Below are positions 26,141 through 34,122 of a stretch of 64,000 nucleotides of DNA, piece by piece. Source of the stretch: JACTMJ01 sp039812845 (GTDB taxonomy: Bacteria; Acidobacteriota; Terriglobia; Bryobacterales; Bryobacteraceae). Location: positions 36,773-100,772 of the forward strand of contig JBDIBK010000001.1 in the NCBI GenBank assembly GCA_039812845.1, written 5' to 3'. Below the pieces are notes generated by a model, which was not told the DNA's origin, searched no databases, and saw only the letters and a list, made by a program, of their open reading frames with translations. Position 1 is the first letter of the stretch. Each line of letters begins with the position of its first letter. A program made the position numbers and the translations under genes.

Positions 26141-27455
26141 GCAGCACCTCGCTAGCCGGGGCAGGGGCGAGACGCTGGTTGATTCCAATCCGGCAGGGCA
26201 ACTGAAGATAGCCATAGACCGGTTGCTCGCCCTCCATCTCCACGGAAACAGCATTCTCCAGCCAGTCACACATAACAAACGAATGCAGGTCACCGTCGGC
26301 GAGCGCCGCTGTGAATGAAAATGCTGCAGGGTAGAGTTCCGGGATCGTCAGATGAAAATCCACAGTGATTGTTTGTCCCGGTCGCAGCGAGGCGAGCGTA
26401 AGGCCTTCTCGAAGGGTATTCGAGGCAGCGAGGTCAAGACCGAGATGATTGCGCAGCACGTAGCCGAATATCGGATGTTCGATTGATTCGGATGCCGTCG
26501 CGGTGATTCGAAACACCACTTCCGCGTGGGGCTGGAGGAGAGAGATGGGCTTGCCGATGGTATTGGTGAGTGCCACACCTACGATCTCCGCACGGCGGTC
26601 CCCGTAGCGGTGGTCAATATTCGGGATAGTCGAGACGGTTTCGGGAGGGATATCCAAGGCGTAGCCGTCGAGAATCTCCAAGGGGCGCGGATGCGTATCG
26701 ACATACTTTCCATCACGGGTTGTCATTTCCGCAACATAGTGGGAGATCACCGTCTCCGGGTCGCCACACTCTCGCAGCATTCCGCTATCGAGCCAAAGGC
26801 AGCGATCGCCGATCGCCCGAACGTCCTGGGCCGAGTGCGTCACGTAGAGGATCGTCGTTCCACGCCGCTTGAGCTCATGCACCTTCCGCATGCATCTCTG
26901 CCGAAAGTAGATGTCTCCGACCGCCAGGGCTTCATCCACAAGCAAGAGTTCCGGTTCCAGATGAACCGCTACCGCGAAAGCGAGACGCACGAGCATTCCG
27001 CTAGAGTAAGTTTTCACTGGCTGATCAATGAAGGCACCAATCTCCGCGAAGGTCTCTATCTCAGGAAAGCGGCCCGCGATCTCCGCGCCGCCAAAGCCGA
27101 GCAGTGCTGCGTTCAGGAGCACATTTTCGCGTCCGGTGAAATCTGGGTTGAAGCCCGCGCCCAGTTCCAGCAGGGCCGCAAGACGACCTCGGACATGGAT
27201 GTTCCCATGGGTTGGCGGTAGGATGCCCGCGATCAGTTGCAGGAGAGTGCTCTTGCCGGAGCCATTCTGGCCGACAATGCAAAACGTCTCACCACGCTCC
27301 ACATGGAAGCTGACGTCATGCAATGCCCAGAAATGAGAATGTGCGCTGGCGGATCCAGGGAACAGCAATTGACGAAGGCGCGCGCTCGGAGAGCTAAACA
27401 GCGGGTATCGCTTCGACAGATGAATTGCTTCAACCGGGTATGCGGGAGGAGTCAT
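26133..27455 (-). CDS. wzt: ABC transporter ATPase for polysaccharide export (Wzt-type)
   Basis: A 440-residue ATPase. The ATPase domain (about 5-235) has Walker A VGQNGSGKSTLLQ, the signature YSSGMLVRLAFAVAV and Walker B PELLLVDEALAVGD. The C-terminal domain of about 200 residues matches the Wzt carbohydrate-binding domain, which in O9a-type systems recognises the modified end of the O-antigen chain. The cognate permease (Wzm) is not within this window. Start 27455 (MTPPAYPVEA) is preferred to the upstream in-frame start at 27476. Confidence 0.9.
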   Translation of the reverse strand: MTPPAYPVEAIHLSKRYPLFSSPSARLRQLLFPGSASAHSHFWALHDVSFHVERGETFCIVGQNGSGKSTLLQLIAGILPPTHGNIHVRGRLAALLELGAGFNPDFTGRENVLLNAALLGFGGAEIAGRFPEIETFAEIGAFIDQPVKTYSSGMLVRLAFAVAVHLEPELLLVDEALAVGDIYFRQRCMRKVHELKRRGTTILYVTHSAQDVRAIGDRCLWLDSGMLRECGDPETVISHYVAEMTTRDGKYVDTHPRPLEILDGYALDIPPETVSTIPNIDHRYGDRRAEIVGVALTNTIGKPISLLQPHAEVVFRITATASESIEHPIFGYVLRNHLGLDLAASNTLREGLTLASLRPGQTITVDFHLTIPELYPAAFSFTAALADGDLHSFVMCDWLENAVSVEMEGEQPVYGYLQLPCRIGINQRLAPAPASEVLHG

Positions 27456-27569
27456 TGGCCGATTGGCGCGGAGCACCGACGCATTCGCGTCACGCCCTTA
27501 CTATGGTCTCACAAATGGCATCCGCAGCGATTCCAACTGCGCTACACTAAAGGATTGTTTCCAATATGC

Positions 27570-27646
27570 GGCGGCGTAGCTCAGTTGGTTAGAGCGACGG
27601 TCTCATAATCCGTAGGTCACTGGTTCGAATCCAGTCGCCGCCACCA
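27570..27646 (+). tRNA. tRNA-Met (anticodon CAT), elongator type
   Basis: A 77-nt cloverleaf with encoded CCA. Acceptor arms GGCGGCG and CGCCGCC pair perfectly; the anticodon loop CTCATAA gives CAT. The body (GTAGCTCAGTTGGTTAGAGC) resembles elongator tRNA-Met; an Ile-CAT tRNA read after lysidine modification cannot be excluded. The anticodon stem ends in a U-U mismatch next to the loop. Confidence 0.88.
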
Positions 27647-27660
27647 CTCCCCGGTTCAAA

Positions 27661-28566
27661 CTATTCCCCAAGGATTGTTGCGTAGATGCGCTGCAACTCC
27701 TCTTCCCCGTAGAAATCGATTTCCAAACGGCCTTTGCCAGGACTCCGGAGATGGATACGCACGCGCGTTCCCAAGTGGTCCTGCAGTTGAGCCAGAGCGG
27801 CCTTCCAGTTGGGATCCAGTTCCGGTAAGCGACCGTTCTTCTGCTTTCGCTGCTTCGCTTCACTCCCAGTATCACGGACAAGCCGTTCAACCTCCCGCAC
27901 GGAGAGGGATTCCGCGGCAGCCTGATTGGCAAGGTGAACCTGCGTACTCGCATCTTCGAGAGCTACCAGCGCCCTTGCATGGCCCATGGAGAGTCTTCGG
28001 TTGGCCAGCAATTGCTGCACTTCGTGGGGCAGCCTAAGCAGCCGCAAATGGTTGGTGATGGTGGACCGGTCTTTTCCCGTACGTTCCGCGATCTGTTCGT
28101 GGCTCAGCCCCAGTTCGAGGATGAGGCGCTGATAGGCTTCGGCGATCTCCAGGGGATTCAGATCCTCCCGCTGGATATTCTCGATCAGTGTTACTTCGAG
28201 GAGCCGTCCATCGGAGATTTGGGTGAAGACAACTGGAACTTCGAGGAGACCAGCCAGCTTGGCCGCGCGCAAACGACGTTCGCCGGCAACCAGTTGGATG
28301 CTGTCCTCCACGCGGCGGACGATGAGCGGCTGGATAATTCCATTCGCCCGGATGGACTGGCTCAATTCATCAAGCGCCTGCTGGCTGAAGATGGTGCGTG
28401 GCTGCAGGGGGTTTGGCTGGATCTCGTCGACACTTAGGGTGATCGGAGTTGAATCTGGTACCACGAGAGAGCTCGTGGTGGAACGGGCGACGGCTGTTGC
28501 TCTCGGCGATAGAAGCGCATCTAGTCCTTTGCCAAGTGCCCGCTTCTTACGCTGCTGGTCGGTCAT
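27661..28566 (-). CDS. parB: Chromosome partitioning protein ParB
   Basis: A parS-binding CTPase that spreads along DNA and recruits SMC. The 301-residue protein has the N-terminal KRALGKGLDALL motif, the core LSVDEIQPNPLQPRTIF and the CTP-binding box GERRLRAAKLAGL (about 96-108), and a helix-turn-helix EQIAERTGKDRSTITNHLRLL (about 157-177). A C-terminal dimerisation segment follows. The start overlaps the end of parA by 20 bases, the usual parAB arrangement. A parS-like site lies upstream of parA. Confidence 0.97.
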   Translation of the reverse strand: MTDQQRKKRALGKGLDALLSPRATAVARSTTSSLVVPDSTPITLSVDEIQPNPLQPRTIFSQQALDELSQSIRANGIIQPLIVRRVEDSIQLVAGERRLRAAKLAGLLEVPVVFTQISDGRLLEVTLIENIQREDLNPLEIAEAYQRLILELGLSHEQIAERTGKDRSTITNHLRLLRLPHEVQQLLANRRLSMGHARALVALEDASTQVHLANQAAAESLSVREVERLVRDTGSEAKQRKQKNGRLPELDPNWKAALAQLQDHLGTRVRIHLRSPGKGRLEIDFYGEEELQRIYATILGE

Positions 28567-29320
28567 GGTTTAGTATCTCATTGGCAAGCTGAATATAGCA
28601 TTCGGCGCCCTTGGAGCGGACGTCGTAAGAAAGGATCGGCTTTCCGTAGCTGGGTGCCTCCGCGAGACGAATATTGCGAGGAATGACCGTCTTAAAGACG
28701 TCGTCTTCGAAGAATTCGCGCAATTCGGCCGCAACCTGCCGGGTGAGGTTGGTGCGCTCGTCATACATGGTAAGGAGGACGCCTTCGATGGTGATCGGGT
28801 GCTCGAATCGTTCGCGAATTCGCGCTACCGTGTCGAGCAGTTCGGAGATTCCTTCCAGTGCAAAGAACTCGCACTGGATGGGGATGAGGACAGAGTCTGC
28901 CGCCAGGAGAGCGTTGAGAGTCAGCAGATCGAGTGCAGGCGGGCAGTCAAGGATGATGAAGTCAAAGTGATCTCGGATTTCGAGAAGGCAATTTCGAAGC
29001 AGAAGTTCCCGATCATCGTCGTCAATGATTTCCAGGTTCGCCGCGACCAGGGCCTTTTCGGAAGGGATTAGGGAAAGACCCTCAAATTCGGTCTGAAGGA
29101 TGGCCTCGGAAGGAGTTCGTTCGGAGACGAGGAGATGGTAAAGGGAAGGGCGACCTGGATTCTTGGGGATGCCGAGGCCGGATGTACTGTTCGCCTGTGG
29201 GTCACAGTCCACCAACAGGACTTTCAGATCGGCTGCTGCCAACGCGGCCGCCAAGTTGATAGCCGTTGTCGTCTTTCCGACTCCGCCCTTCTGATTGGCA
29301 ATTGCTATTACCCGTGCCAC
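28547..29320 (-). CDS. parA: Chromosome partitioning ATPase ParA (Soj)
   Basis: A 257-residue deviant Walker ATPase that moves ParB-parS complexes. The N terminus has the deviant Walker A IANQKGGVGKTTTAINLA, then VLLVDCDPQANSTSGLG and the motif FIILDCPPALDLLTLNAL. The start codon is GTG at 29320. It is followed by parB with a short overlap; upstream is rsmG, and the intergenic gap holds a parS-like palindrome. Confidence 0.96.
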   Translation of the reverse strand: MARVIAIANQKGGVGKTTTAINLAAALAAADLKVLLVDCDPQANSTSGLGIPKNPGRPSLYHLLVSERTPSEAILQTEFEGLSLIPSEKALVAANLEIIDDDDRELLLRNCLLEIRDHFDFIILDCPPALDLLTLNALLAADSVLIPIQCEFFALEGISELLDTVARIRERFEHPITIEGVLLTMYDERTNLTRQVAAELREFFEDDVFKTVIPRNIRLAEAPSYGKPILSYDVRSKGAECYIQLANEILNHDRPAA

Positions 29321-29374
29321 ACTGATTCCTCTCTCGCGCGTCAGGCAAATGCTATGCTAGCACACGGAACCTCA

Positions 29375-29390
29375 CGTTCCACGTGAAACC
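29375..29390. other. parS: parS-like ParB binding site
   Basis: The sequence CGTTCCACGTGAAACC matches the consensus TGTTTCACGTGAAACA at 13 of 16 positions, with the central CCACGTGAAAC intact. It sits between parA and rsmG, a typical place for parS. Confidence 0.75.
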
Positions 29391-29397
29391 CTCCCTC

Positions 29398-30033
29398 CTA
29401 TCCCAGGGCGATGCCGGCATTCATTGTCGAGAATACAACCGATTGCGGTCGCCATGGCACTGGGGCAATTGCGCACTGCCGGTCTTGTGCTACCAGACGG
29501 CCACGCCATTTCTCCGCGTCAGTCTCCCCGATCAAAAGGCAGACGCGGGCATTGCGGCGATTCGCGAAATCGATCACCAAGCCGATGTCGACTGCGCGCG
29601 CAACCACCATATCTGTCATGCCAGTGCAGTCGTCGCCCACCCCACTCCAAACGCTCACATTCGGCATGGAACGGGTCGATTCCCGCAAGAAGGCACCGCG
29701 CTTCTGGCGAGCTTCGATCAACTCGACCTGCACTTTCGGGTACATCGCCGCGACACCGATCCCTGGAAATCCCGCACCAGATCCCAAGTCCGTCACAGTT
29801 CGGAGGCCCTGGCCCAAGGAACATGCCAGGAACAGACTCTCTCCGTAGTGGCGAAAGATTGCTCTTTCCACTGTCAGATCGCCAACGAGATTCATCACGC
29901 GGTTCCACTTCCGCAGAACTGCGAAATGCGCAAGGCAAGCGTTGATGGCCGCATCGCTGACCGCCATGCCGTAATCCCCACTTAACTCCCGAAGACCCGC
30001 CGAGAATTCCCCGTCAGCCGAATCAATCAGCAT
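29398..30033 (-). CDS. rsmG: 16S rRNA (guanine-N7)-methyltransferase RsmG
   Basis: RsmG (GidB) methylates G527 of 16S rRNA using SAM. The 211-residue protein has WNRVMNLVGDLTVERAIFRHY, the SAM motif TDLGSGAGFPGIGVA (about 82-96) and a VARAVD segment of the family. The ATG lies within the last bases of mnmG, so the two are coupled, the well-known gidA-gidB pairing next to parAB. Confidence 0.95.
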   Translation of the reverse strand: MLIDSADGEFSAGLRELSGDYGMAVSDAAINACLAHFAVLRKWNRVMNLVGDLTVERAIFRHYGESLFLACSLGQGLRTVTDLGSGAGFPGIGVAAMYPKVQVELIEARQKRGAFLRESTRSMPNVSVWSGVGDDCTGMTDMVVARAVDIGLVIDFANRRNARVCLLIGETDAEKWRGRLVAQDRQCAIAPVPWRPQSVVFSTMNAGIALG

Positions 30034-31901
30034 GGGCGCGACTCCAACGCCGTTGAAAGATGCAGGTCCAGAAGTGTGATCGCGACCGGAGTCACGCCCG
30101 GGATCCGCGCCGCTTGGCCCAGCGTTGTTGGCCTCACGCGGGACAACTTTTCCTGGATCTCTTTGGAGAGGCCGGAGATGGACGTGTAGACCAACCCATC
30201 AGGAATCGGACGTTCCTCTCCAGCTCGAAGTCTCTCTGCCCGTCGATTCTGCTGCCCGAGATATCCGCCATACTTGAGCTCGGCATCCACAGTTAGCATC
30301 GCCCCAATGTCCAGGGTGTAGCCGGCGCGGGAATCCAGAAAGCCTCGAATGTCGCAAATCGAATTCTCGGGACGCCGGAACCATTCCGTCAGGAACGGAT
30401 TTGCGCCCAGGCGCAGCCCCGCAGTCTCGATCGGGAGCGCCTCCCGTACTCTCGTTTCTGCTAACACCTTCCGAATGAAGTGTTTGTGAGTTTCCTTTTG
30501 CTCGAAGGCCGATTGCCGTTCCTTGGATGCCAAACCAATGCGAATTGCGATTGGCGTCAAGCGTTCATCGGCATTATCGATACGCAAGTTTAGCCGATAC
30601 TCTGCCCGCGACGTAAACATTCGGTAGGGCTCATCGGTTCCCTTGGTCACGAGATCGTCGATCAAAATGCCGATATACGCTTCTTCCCGGCCCAGAATCA
30701 GCGCGGATTCTCCGCCGAGACGCTTCACCGCGTTGATTCCAGCTATCAGACCTTGTGCCGCAGCCTCTTCATATCCGGAAGTGCCATTGATCTGCCCCGC
30801 GAAGAAGAGCCCCCCAACCCGCTTCGTCTCCAGCGAGTGAAACACTTCCCGAGCGTCCATACAGTCGTACTCAATGGCATAACCCGGCCGAATCATCTCC
30901 GTCTGCTCGAGGCCGGGTATGGAAGCCAGCATTTGTTCCTGGACGTCCACGGGCATGCTCGTAGACATGCCGTTCACGTACACTTCGTGCGTGTCGAGGC
31001 CCTCGGGCTCAAGAAAGATCTGGTGCCGCTCCTTGTCAGGGAACTTCACAAATTTGTCTTCAATTGAGGGGCAGTAGCGTGGGCCAATTCCCTGAATCTT
31101 GCCGCTATAGAGCGGGGAACGAGCGAGATTGTCCTTGATTGCCTTTCGAGTAAGAGGAGTCGTGTAGCCGAGATGGCAGGCAATTTGCCTCTGAGGAGGC
31201 CGCACTGTAAGGAAACTGAAGGGTGTGGGAACGGGGTCCGCCTCCTGAACGGTAAACGCGGACCAGTCAATGGTTCGTCCATCCACACGCGGCGGCGTGC
31301 CGGTTTTCATGCGGGTCCAGCGAAATCCAAGTGCCCTCACCTGGTTGGCTAGGTGCACGGAAGGCAATTCACCATTCCGGCCGCAGCTATAGCGCTGATC
31401 TCCGACGTGCGCCTCCCCGTTGAGGAAAGTTCCGGTTGTCATGATGACGGCACCCGCTTCTATACGCCGACCGTCGGCCAAAATCACCCCTTCGATGCGG
31501 GTGCGGCCGTCGTCTTCCCGCAGAATCAGTTCCGCGATTTCTGCTTGCAATAGCCGGAGATTCGGCTCTTCTTCGAGAACTTCCCGCATCCGGGTTCGGT
31601 AAATCCTCTTGTCGCATTGTGCGCGGGGTGCCCACACTGCAGGACCTCGACTTGTGTTCAACAGCCGGAACTGAATTCCGGCATAGTCCGTCACTTCAGC
31701 CAGCACTCCGCCCAGCGCGTCGATTTCCCTAGCCAAGTGGCCCTTCGCAATGCCACCCATTGCGGGATTGCAGCTCATCTGGGCAATTAAGTCCAGATTC
31801 ATTGTCACGAGGGCGGTAGAGGCACCCAATCGAGCCGCGGCCCGGGCGGCTTCACATCCCGCATGTCCCGCACCTACCACCAGAACGTCAAACTTTCGCA
31901 T
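30027..31901 (-). CDS. mnmG: tRNA uridine 5-carboxymethylaminomethyl modification enzyme MnmG
   Basis: MnmG (GidA) installs the cmnm5 group on wobble U34 with MnmE, using FAD and folate. The 624-residue protein begins MRKFDVLVVGAGHAGCEAARAAARLG, the FAD-binding Rossmann motif, and has CNPAMGGIAKGHLAREIDALGG, followed by TSRGPAVWAPRAQCDKRIYR. The C-terminal domain is complete. The open frame extends to 32345, but that part overlaps purD on the other strand; start 31901 fits all homologues. It is followed by rsmG. Confidence 0.97.
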   Translation of the reverse strand: MRKFDVLVVGAGHAGCEAARAAARLGASTALVTMNLDLIAQMSCNPAMGGIAKGHLAREIDALGGVLAEVTDYAGIQFRLLNTSRGPAVWAPRAQCDKRIYRTRMREVLEEEPNLRLLQAEIAELILREDDGRTRIEGVILADGRRIEAGAVIMTTGTFLNGEAHVGDQRYSCGRNGELPSVHLANQVRALGFRWTRMKTGTPPRVDGRTIDWSAFTVQEADPVPTPFSFLTVRPPQRQIACHLGYTTPLTRKAIKDNLARSPLYSGKIQGIGPRYCPSIEDKFVKFPDKERHQIFLEPEGLDTHEVYVNGMSTSMPVDVQEQMLASIPGLEQTEMIRPGYAIEYDCMDAREVFHSLETKRVGGLFFAGQINGTSGYEEAAAQGLIAGINAVKRLGGESALILGREEAYIGILIDDLVTKGTDEPYRMFTSRAEYRLNLRIDNADERLTPIAIRIGLASKERQSAFEQKETHKHFIRKVLAETRVREALPIETAGLRLGANPFLTEWFRRPENSICDIRGFLDSRAGYTLDIGAMLTVDAELKYGGYLGQQNRRAERLRAGEERPIPDGLVYTSISGLSKEIQEKLSRVRPTTLGQAARIPGVTPVAITLLDLHLSTALESRPC

Positions 31902-32037
31902 AGTCGATCCGAACCTATTCTTGCAGAGATGCGGCACTACTCCAGTGCGACTCCGGCACCTCGCCGCGAACGCTTTGCCGCACGATTGACAATCGCCACG
32001 CTTGCCGCTTAGCCTCAAACTTTCTGGAGTATCTGTC

Positions 32038-33309
32038 GTGAAGATCCTGATTGTCGGTTCCGGTGGACGAGAGCATGCATTGGCCTGGAAGCTGGCCCAA
32101 TCCCGCCACCATCCAGAGATTTGCATTGCGCCCGGCAATGCCGGTACGGCTGCGTACGGGTTCAACGTTCCGATCACGGCACTCACGCCAAGTGCGGTTT
32201 CCGCCATCGTCCGGGAGCGCGAAATCGATCTCGTTGTTATCGGACCGGAGGCTCCTTTGGTTGAAGGCGTGGCCGATGCATTGAGGGAGCAGGGCGTTCT
32301 TGTGGTTGGGCCCTCCGCGGGCGCGGCGCAGATTGAAGGGAGCAAGATCTTCTCGAAGCGTTTGATGGAGAAGGTGGGGATACCTACCGCTCGCTTTCAG
32401 GTGGCGGAGACGCCAGCCGAGGCGCTCCTGATCCTCGAAGCGTTTCCAGTGCCGGTTGTGCTCAAGGCTGACGGTCTGGCGGCAGGCAAGGGTGTTGTGG
32501 TTGCCCAAACGCGCGAGGAGGCGCGTGCCACGATCGCGGACCTGATGGAAACGAAGGCACTTGGGGATGCGGGAAGCCGGATTGTTATTGAGGAATTCCT
32601 CGTCGGCGAGGAAGTGAGCTTCATCATCCTCACGGATGGCATCACAGTTGTGCCCTTCCCGCCCGCGCAAGATCATAAGGCGATCTTCGACGGAGACCTT
32701 GGTCCGAATACCGGGGGCATGGGAGCATATTGCGATTCCCGCATTCTGTTACCTGAAATTCACGACAAAATCCTGCGGGAGACTGTCGAACCCGTGCTGC
32801 GCGGAATGGAAGCCGAAGGAGTTCCCTTCACCGGATTTCTCTTCGTCGGACTCATGATTACCGAGAATGGCCCGCGAGTGCTGGAGTTTAATGCCCGTAT
32901 GGGCGATCCGGAGGCGCAAGTCCTTCTCATGGCACTCGATTCCGATCTGGTTGACCTCTGCATGGCCGCCGCCAAGGGCCATCTCAGCGATGTTCCGGTT
33001 TCCTGGAAATCGGGAGCGTCCGTCTGCATCGTGCATGCCGCACCGAATTATCCGGGGCGGCCGGTTTTGGGACAACGAATCGAGGGCATTGCCGAGGCGG
33101 AAGCCGAGGGAGCGATTGTCTTTCACGCCGGCACCGGCGTATGCGATGGCCACATCGTCACCGCTGGCGGCAGAGTGCTTGGGGTGACCGCCACGGCGGA
33201 GACGCTTCCGGAGGCGATCCAGACCGCGTACCGCGCCGCCTCTCATATCCGGTTCGAAGGAATGCAGCGGAGATCCGATATCGGTGCAAAAGGCCTGAAA
33301 CGCTGGTAA
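32038..33309 (+). CDS. purD: Phosphoribosylamine--glycine ligase
   Basis: GAR synthetase of purine biosynthesis, an ATP-grasp ligase of 423 residues. Family segments: KILIVGSGGREHALAWKLAQS at the N terminus, IGPEAPLVEG, VLKADGLAAGKGVVVAQ, and PNTGGMGAYCDS in the ATP-grasp region. The GTG start at 32038 is preceded by a GGAG site about 8 bases upstream; an upstream TTG at 32002 is less likely. It is divergent from mnmG. Confidence 0.96.
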   Translation: MKILIVGSGGREHALAWKLAQSRHHPEICIAPGNAGTAAYGFNVPITALTPSAVSAIVREREIDLVVIGPEAPLVEGVADALREQGVLVVGPSAGAAQIEGSKIFSKRLMEKVGIPTARFQVAETPAEALLILEAFPVPVVLKADGLAAGKGVVVAQTREEARATIADLMETKALGDAGSRIVIEEFLVGEEVSFIILTDGITVVPFPPAQDHKAIFDGDLGPNTGGMGAYCDSRILLPEIHDKILRETVEPVLRGMEAEGVPFTGFLFVGLMITENGPRVLEFNARMGDPEAQVLLMALDSDLVDLCMAAAKGHLSDVPVSWKSGASVCIVHAAPNYPGRPVLGQRIEGIAEAEAEGAIVFHAGTGVCDGHIVTAGGRVLGVTATAETLPEAIQTAYRAASHIRFEGMQRRSDIGAKGLKRW

Positions 33310-33390
33310 TCACGCCGCCTGCTCCAATCTGGCAGCCGTCTCGCGGATAGGCACGGCTGAATCAGGCTAGAATGAGCTTGTCCCCTTCAC

Positions 33391-33467
33391 GGGCACGTAG
33401 CTCAGCAGGATAGAGCGTCCGCCTCCTAAGCGGAAGGTCGCTGGTTCGACTCCAGCCGTGCCTACCA
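33391..33467 (+). tRNA. tRNA-Arg (anticodon CCT)
   Basis: A 77-nt cloverleaf with encoded CCA. The acceptor arms GGGCACG and CGTGCCT pair with one G-U at the first position; the anticodon stem TCCGC/GCGGA encloses CTCCTAA, so the anticodon is CCT. The T arm GCTGG-TTCGACT-CCAGC is perfect. Confidence 0.95.
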
Positions 33468-33583
33468 TCTCCTCTCGGATTCTACGCAGGTTCCGAAGCA
33501 ATCCCCAAGTGGCAGACCATTTCCGAGGTTGCTTCATACCTGCGATACTGCCGCGGCAAGCCAGGCGCAATCGGTTGTTCCCG

Positions 33584-33904
33584 CTATCGGACGTCCGAAA
33601 GTTTCATGAGGAGCAGGCCGGAAACGATCAGGAAGAAAGCCGTGCCCCGAAGCGGGGAAAGCTGTTCACCGAGGAGGGCCACCCCCGCGGCGAAGGCTCC
33701 GACTGCGCCGATGCCGGTCCAGACGGTGTAGGCTGTGCCGAGCGGGAGGGTTTTCATGGAAAACGAGAGCAAGCCGAAGCTGGCAAACATCGAGAGGATC
33801 GTGAGAACCGTCGGGGTCACTCTCGTGAAGCCCTGAGATTGTTTCATGTAATAGGCCCAAACCACCTCTAACAGGCCAGCGAGGAAAAGCGAATACCAAG
33901 CCAC
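33584..33904 (-). CDS. gdx: Small multidrug resistance (SMR) protein, SugE/Gdx type
   Basis: A 106-residue membrane protein with four hydrophobic segments. It begins MAWYSLFLAGLLEVVWAYYMK with the conserved membrane glutamate (E13) and has LPLGTAYTVWTGIGAVGA, the signature of the SugE/Gdx subgroup, which exports guanidinium with proton exchange. EmrE-like proteins for hydrophobic cations are the alternative. The start is GTG at 33904. A hairpin with an ACGA loop lies just upstream, as in guanidine-II riboswitches, which supports Gdx. Confidence 0.85.
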   Translation of the reverse strand: MAWYSLFLAGLLEVVWAYYMKQSQGFTRVTPTVLTILSMFASFGLLSFSMKTLPLGTAYTVWTGIGAVGAFAAGVALLGEQLSPLRGTAFFLIVSGLLLMKLSDVR

Positions 33905-33924
33905 AGTGTCACTCCGTTCCAGGG

Positions 33925-33977
33925 CCGGGTCGTCCCGGACATTGCTCCCCTAGGCGGGGCGGAGGACGTTGCCTCGC
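33925..33977 (-). promoter_or_regulatory. Possible guanidine-II (mini-ykkC)-like riboswitch element
   Basis: On the minus strand, 20 bases before the gdx start, CCGGG-ACGA-CCCGG (33925-33938) is a perfect hairpin with the ACGR tetraloop of guanidine-II riboswitches. About 20 bases further upstream a weaker hairpin (33959-33977) has a bulged stem and a loop containing ACGU rather than ACGR. Two hairpins in tandem before a Gdx gene fit the class, but the second one is imperfect. Confidence 0.35.
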
Positions 33978-34122
33978 TGCCCCCATTTTCGGGTGGAGCG
34001 GAAGCGCGGTCAAGGTGCGCTCTTGCGCACGCAGCAGCTTGGTTCGGGTGAGGGGTTGCCGCAGGCGGCTGCTCGGCAACGAAAGCTCTCAAACCACCTG
34101 GCCGGAATAGAATAAGAACACC

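Noticed and set aside
31902..32345. Upstream extension of the mnmG reading frame (to 32345)
   Set aside because: It overlaps purD on the other strand and precedes the conserved FAD motif; homologues start near 31901.
33904..34122. Guanidine-I (ykkC) riboswitch upstream of gdx
   Set aside because: A CTAGGG core is visible but the GGTCCGAGAG-type segment and the second conserved block are absent.
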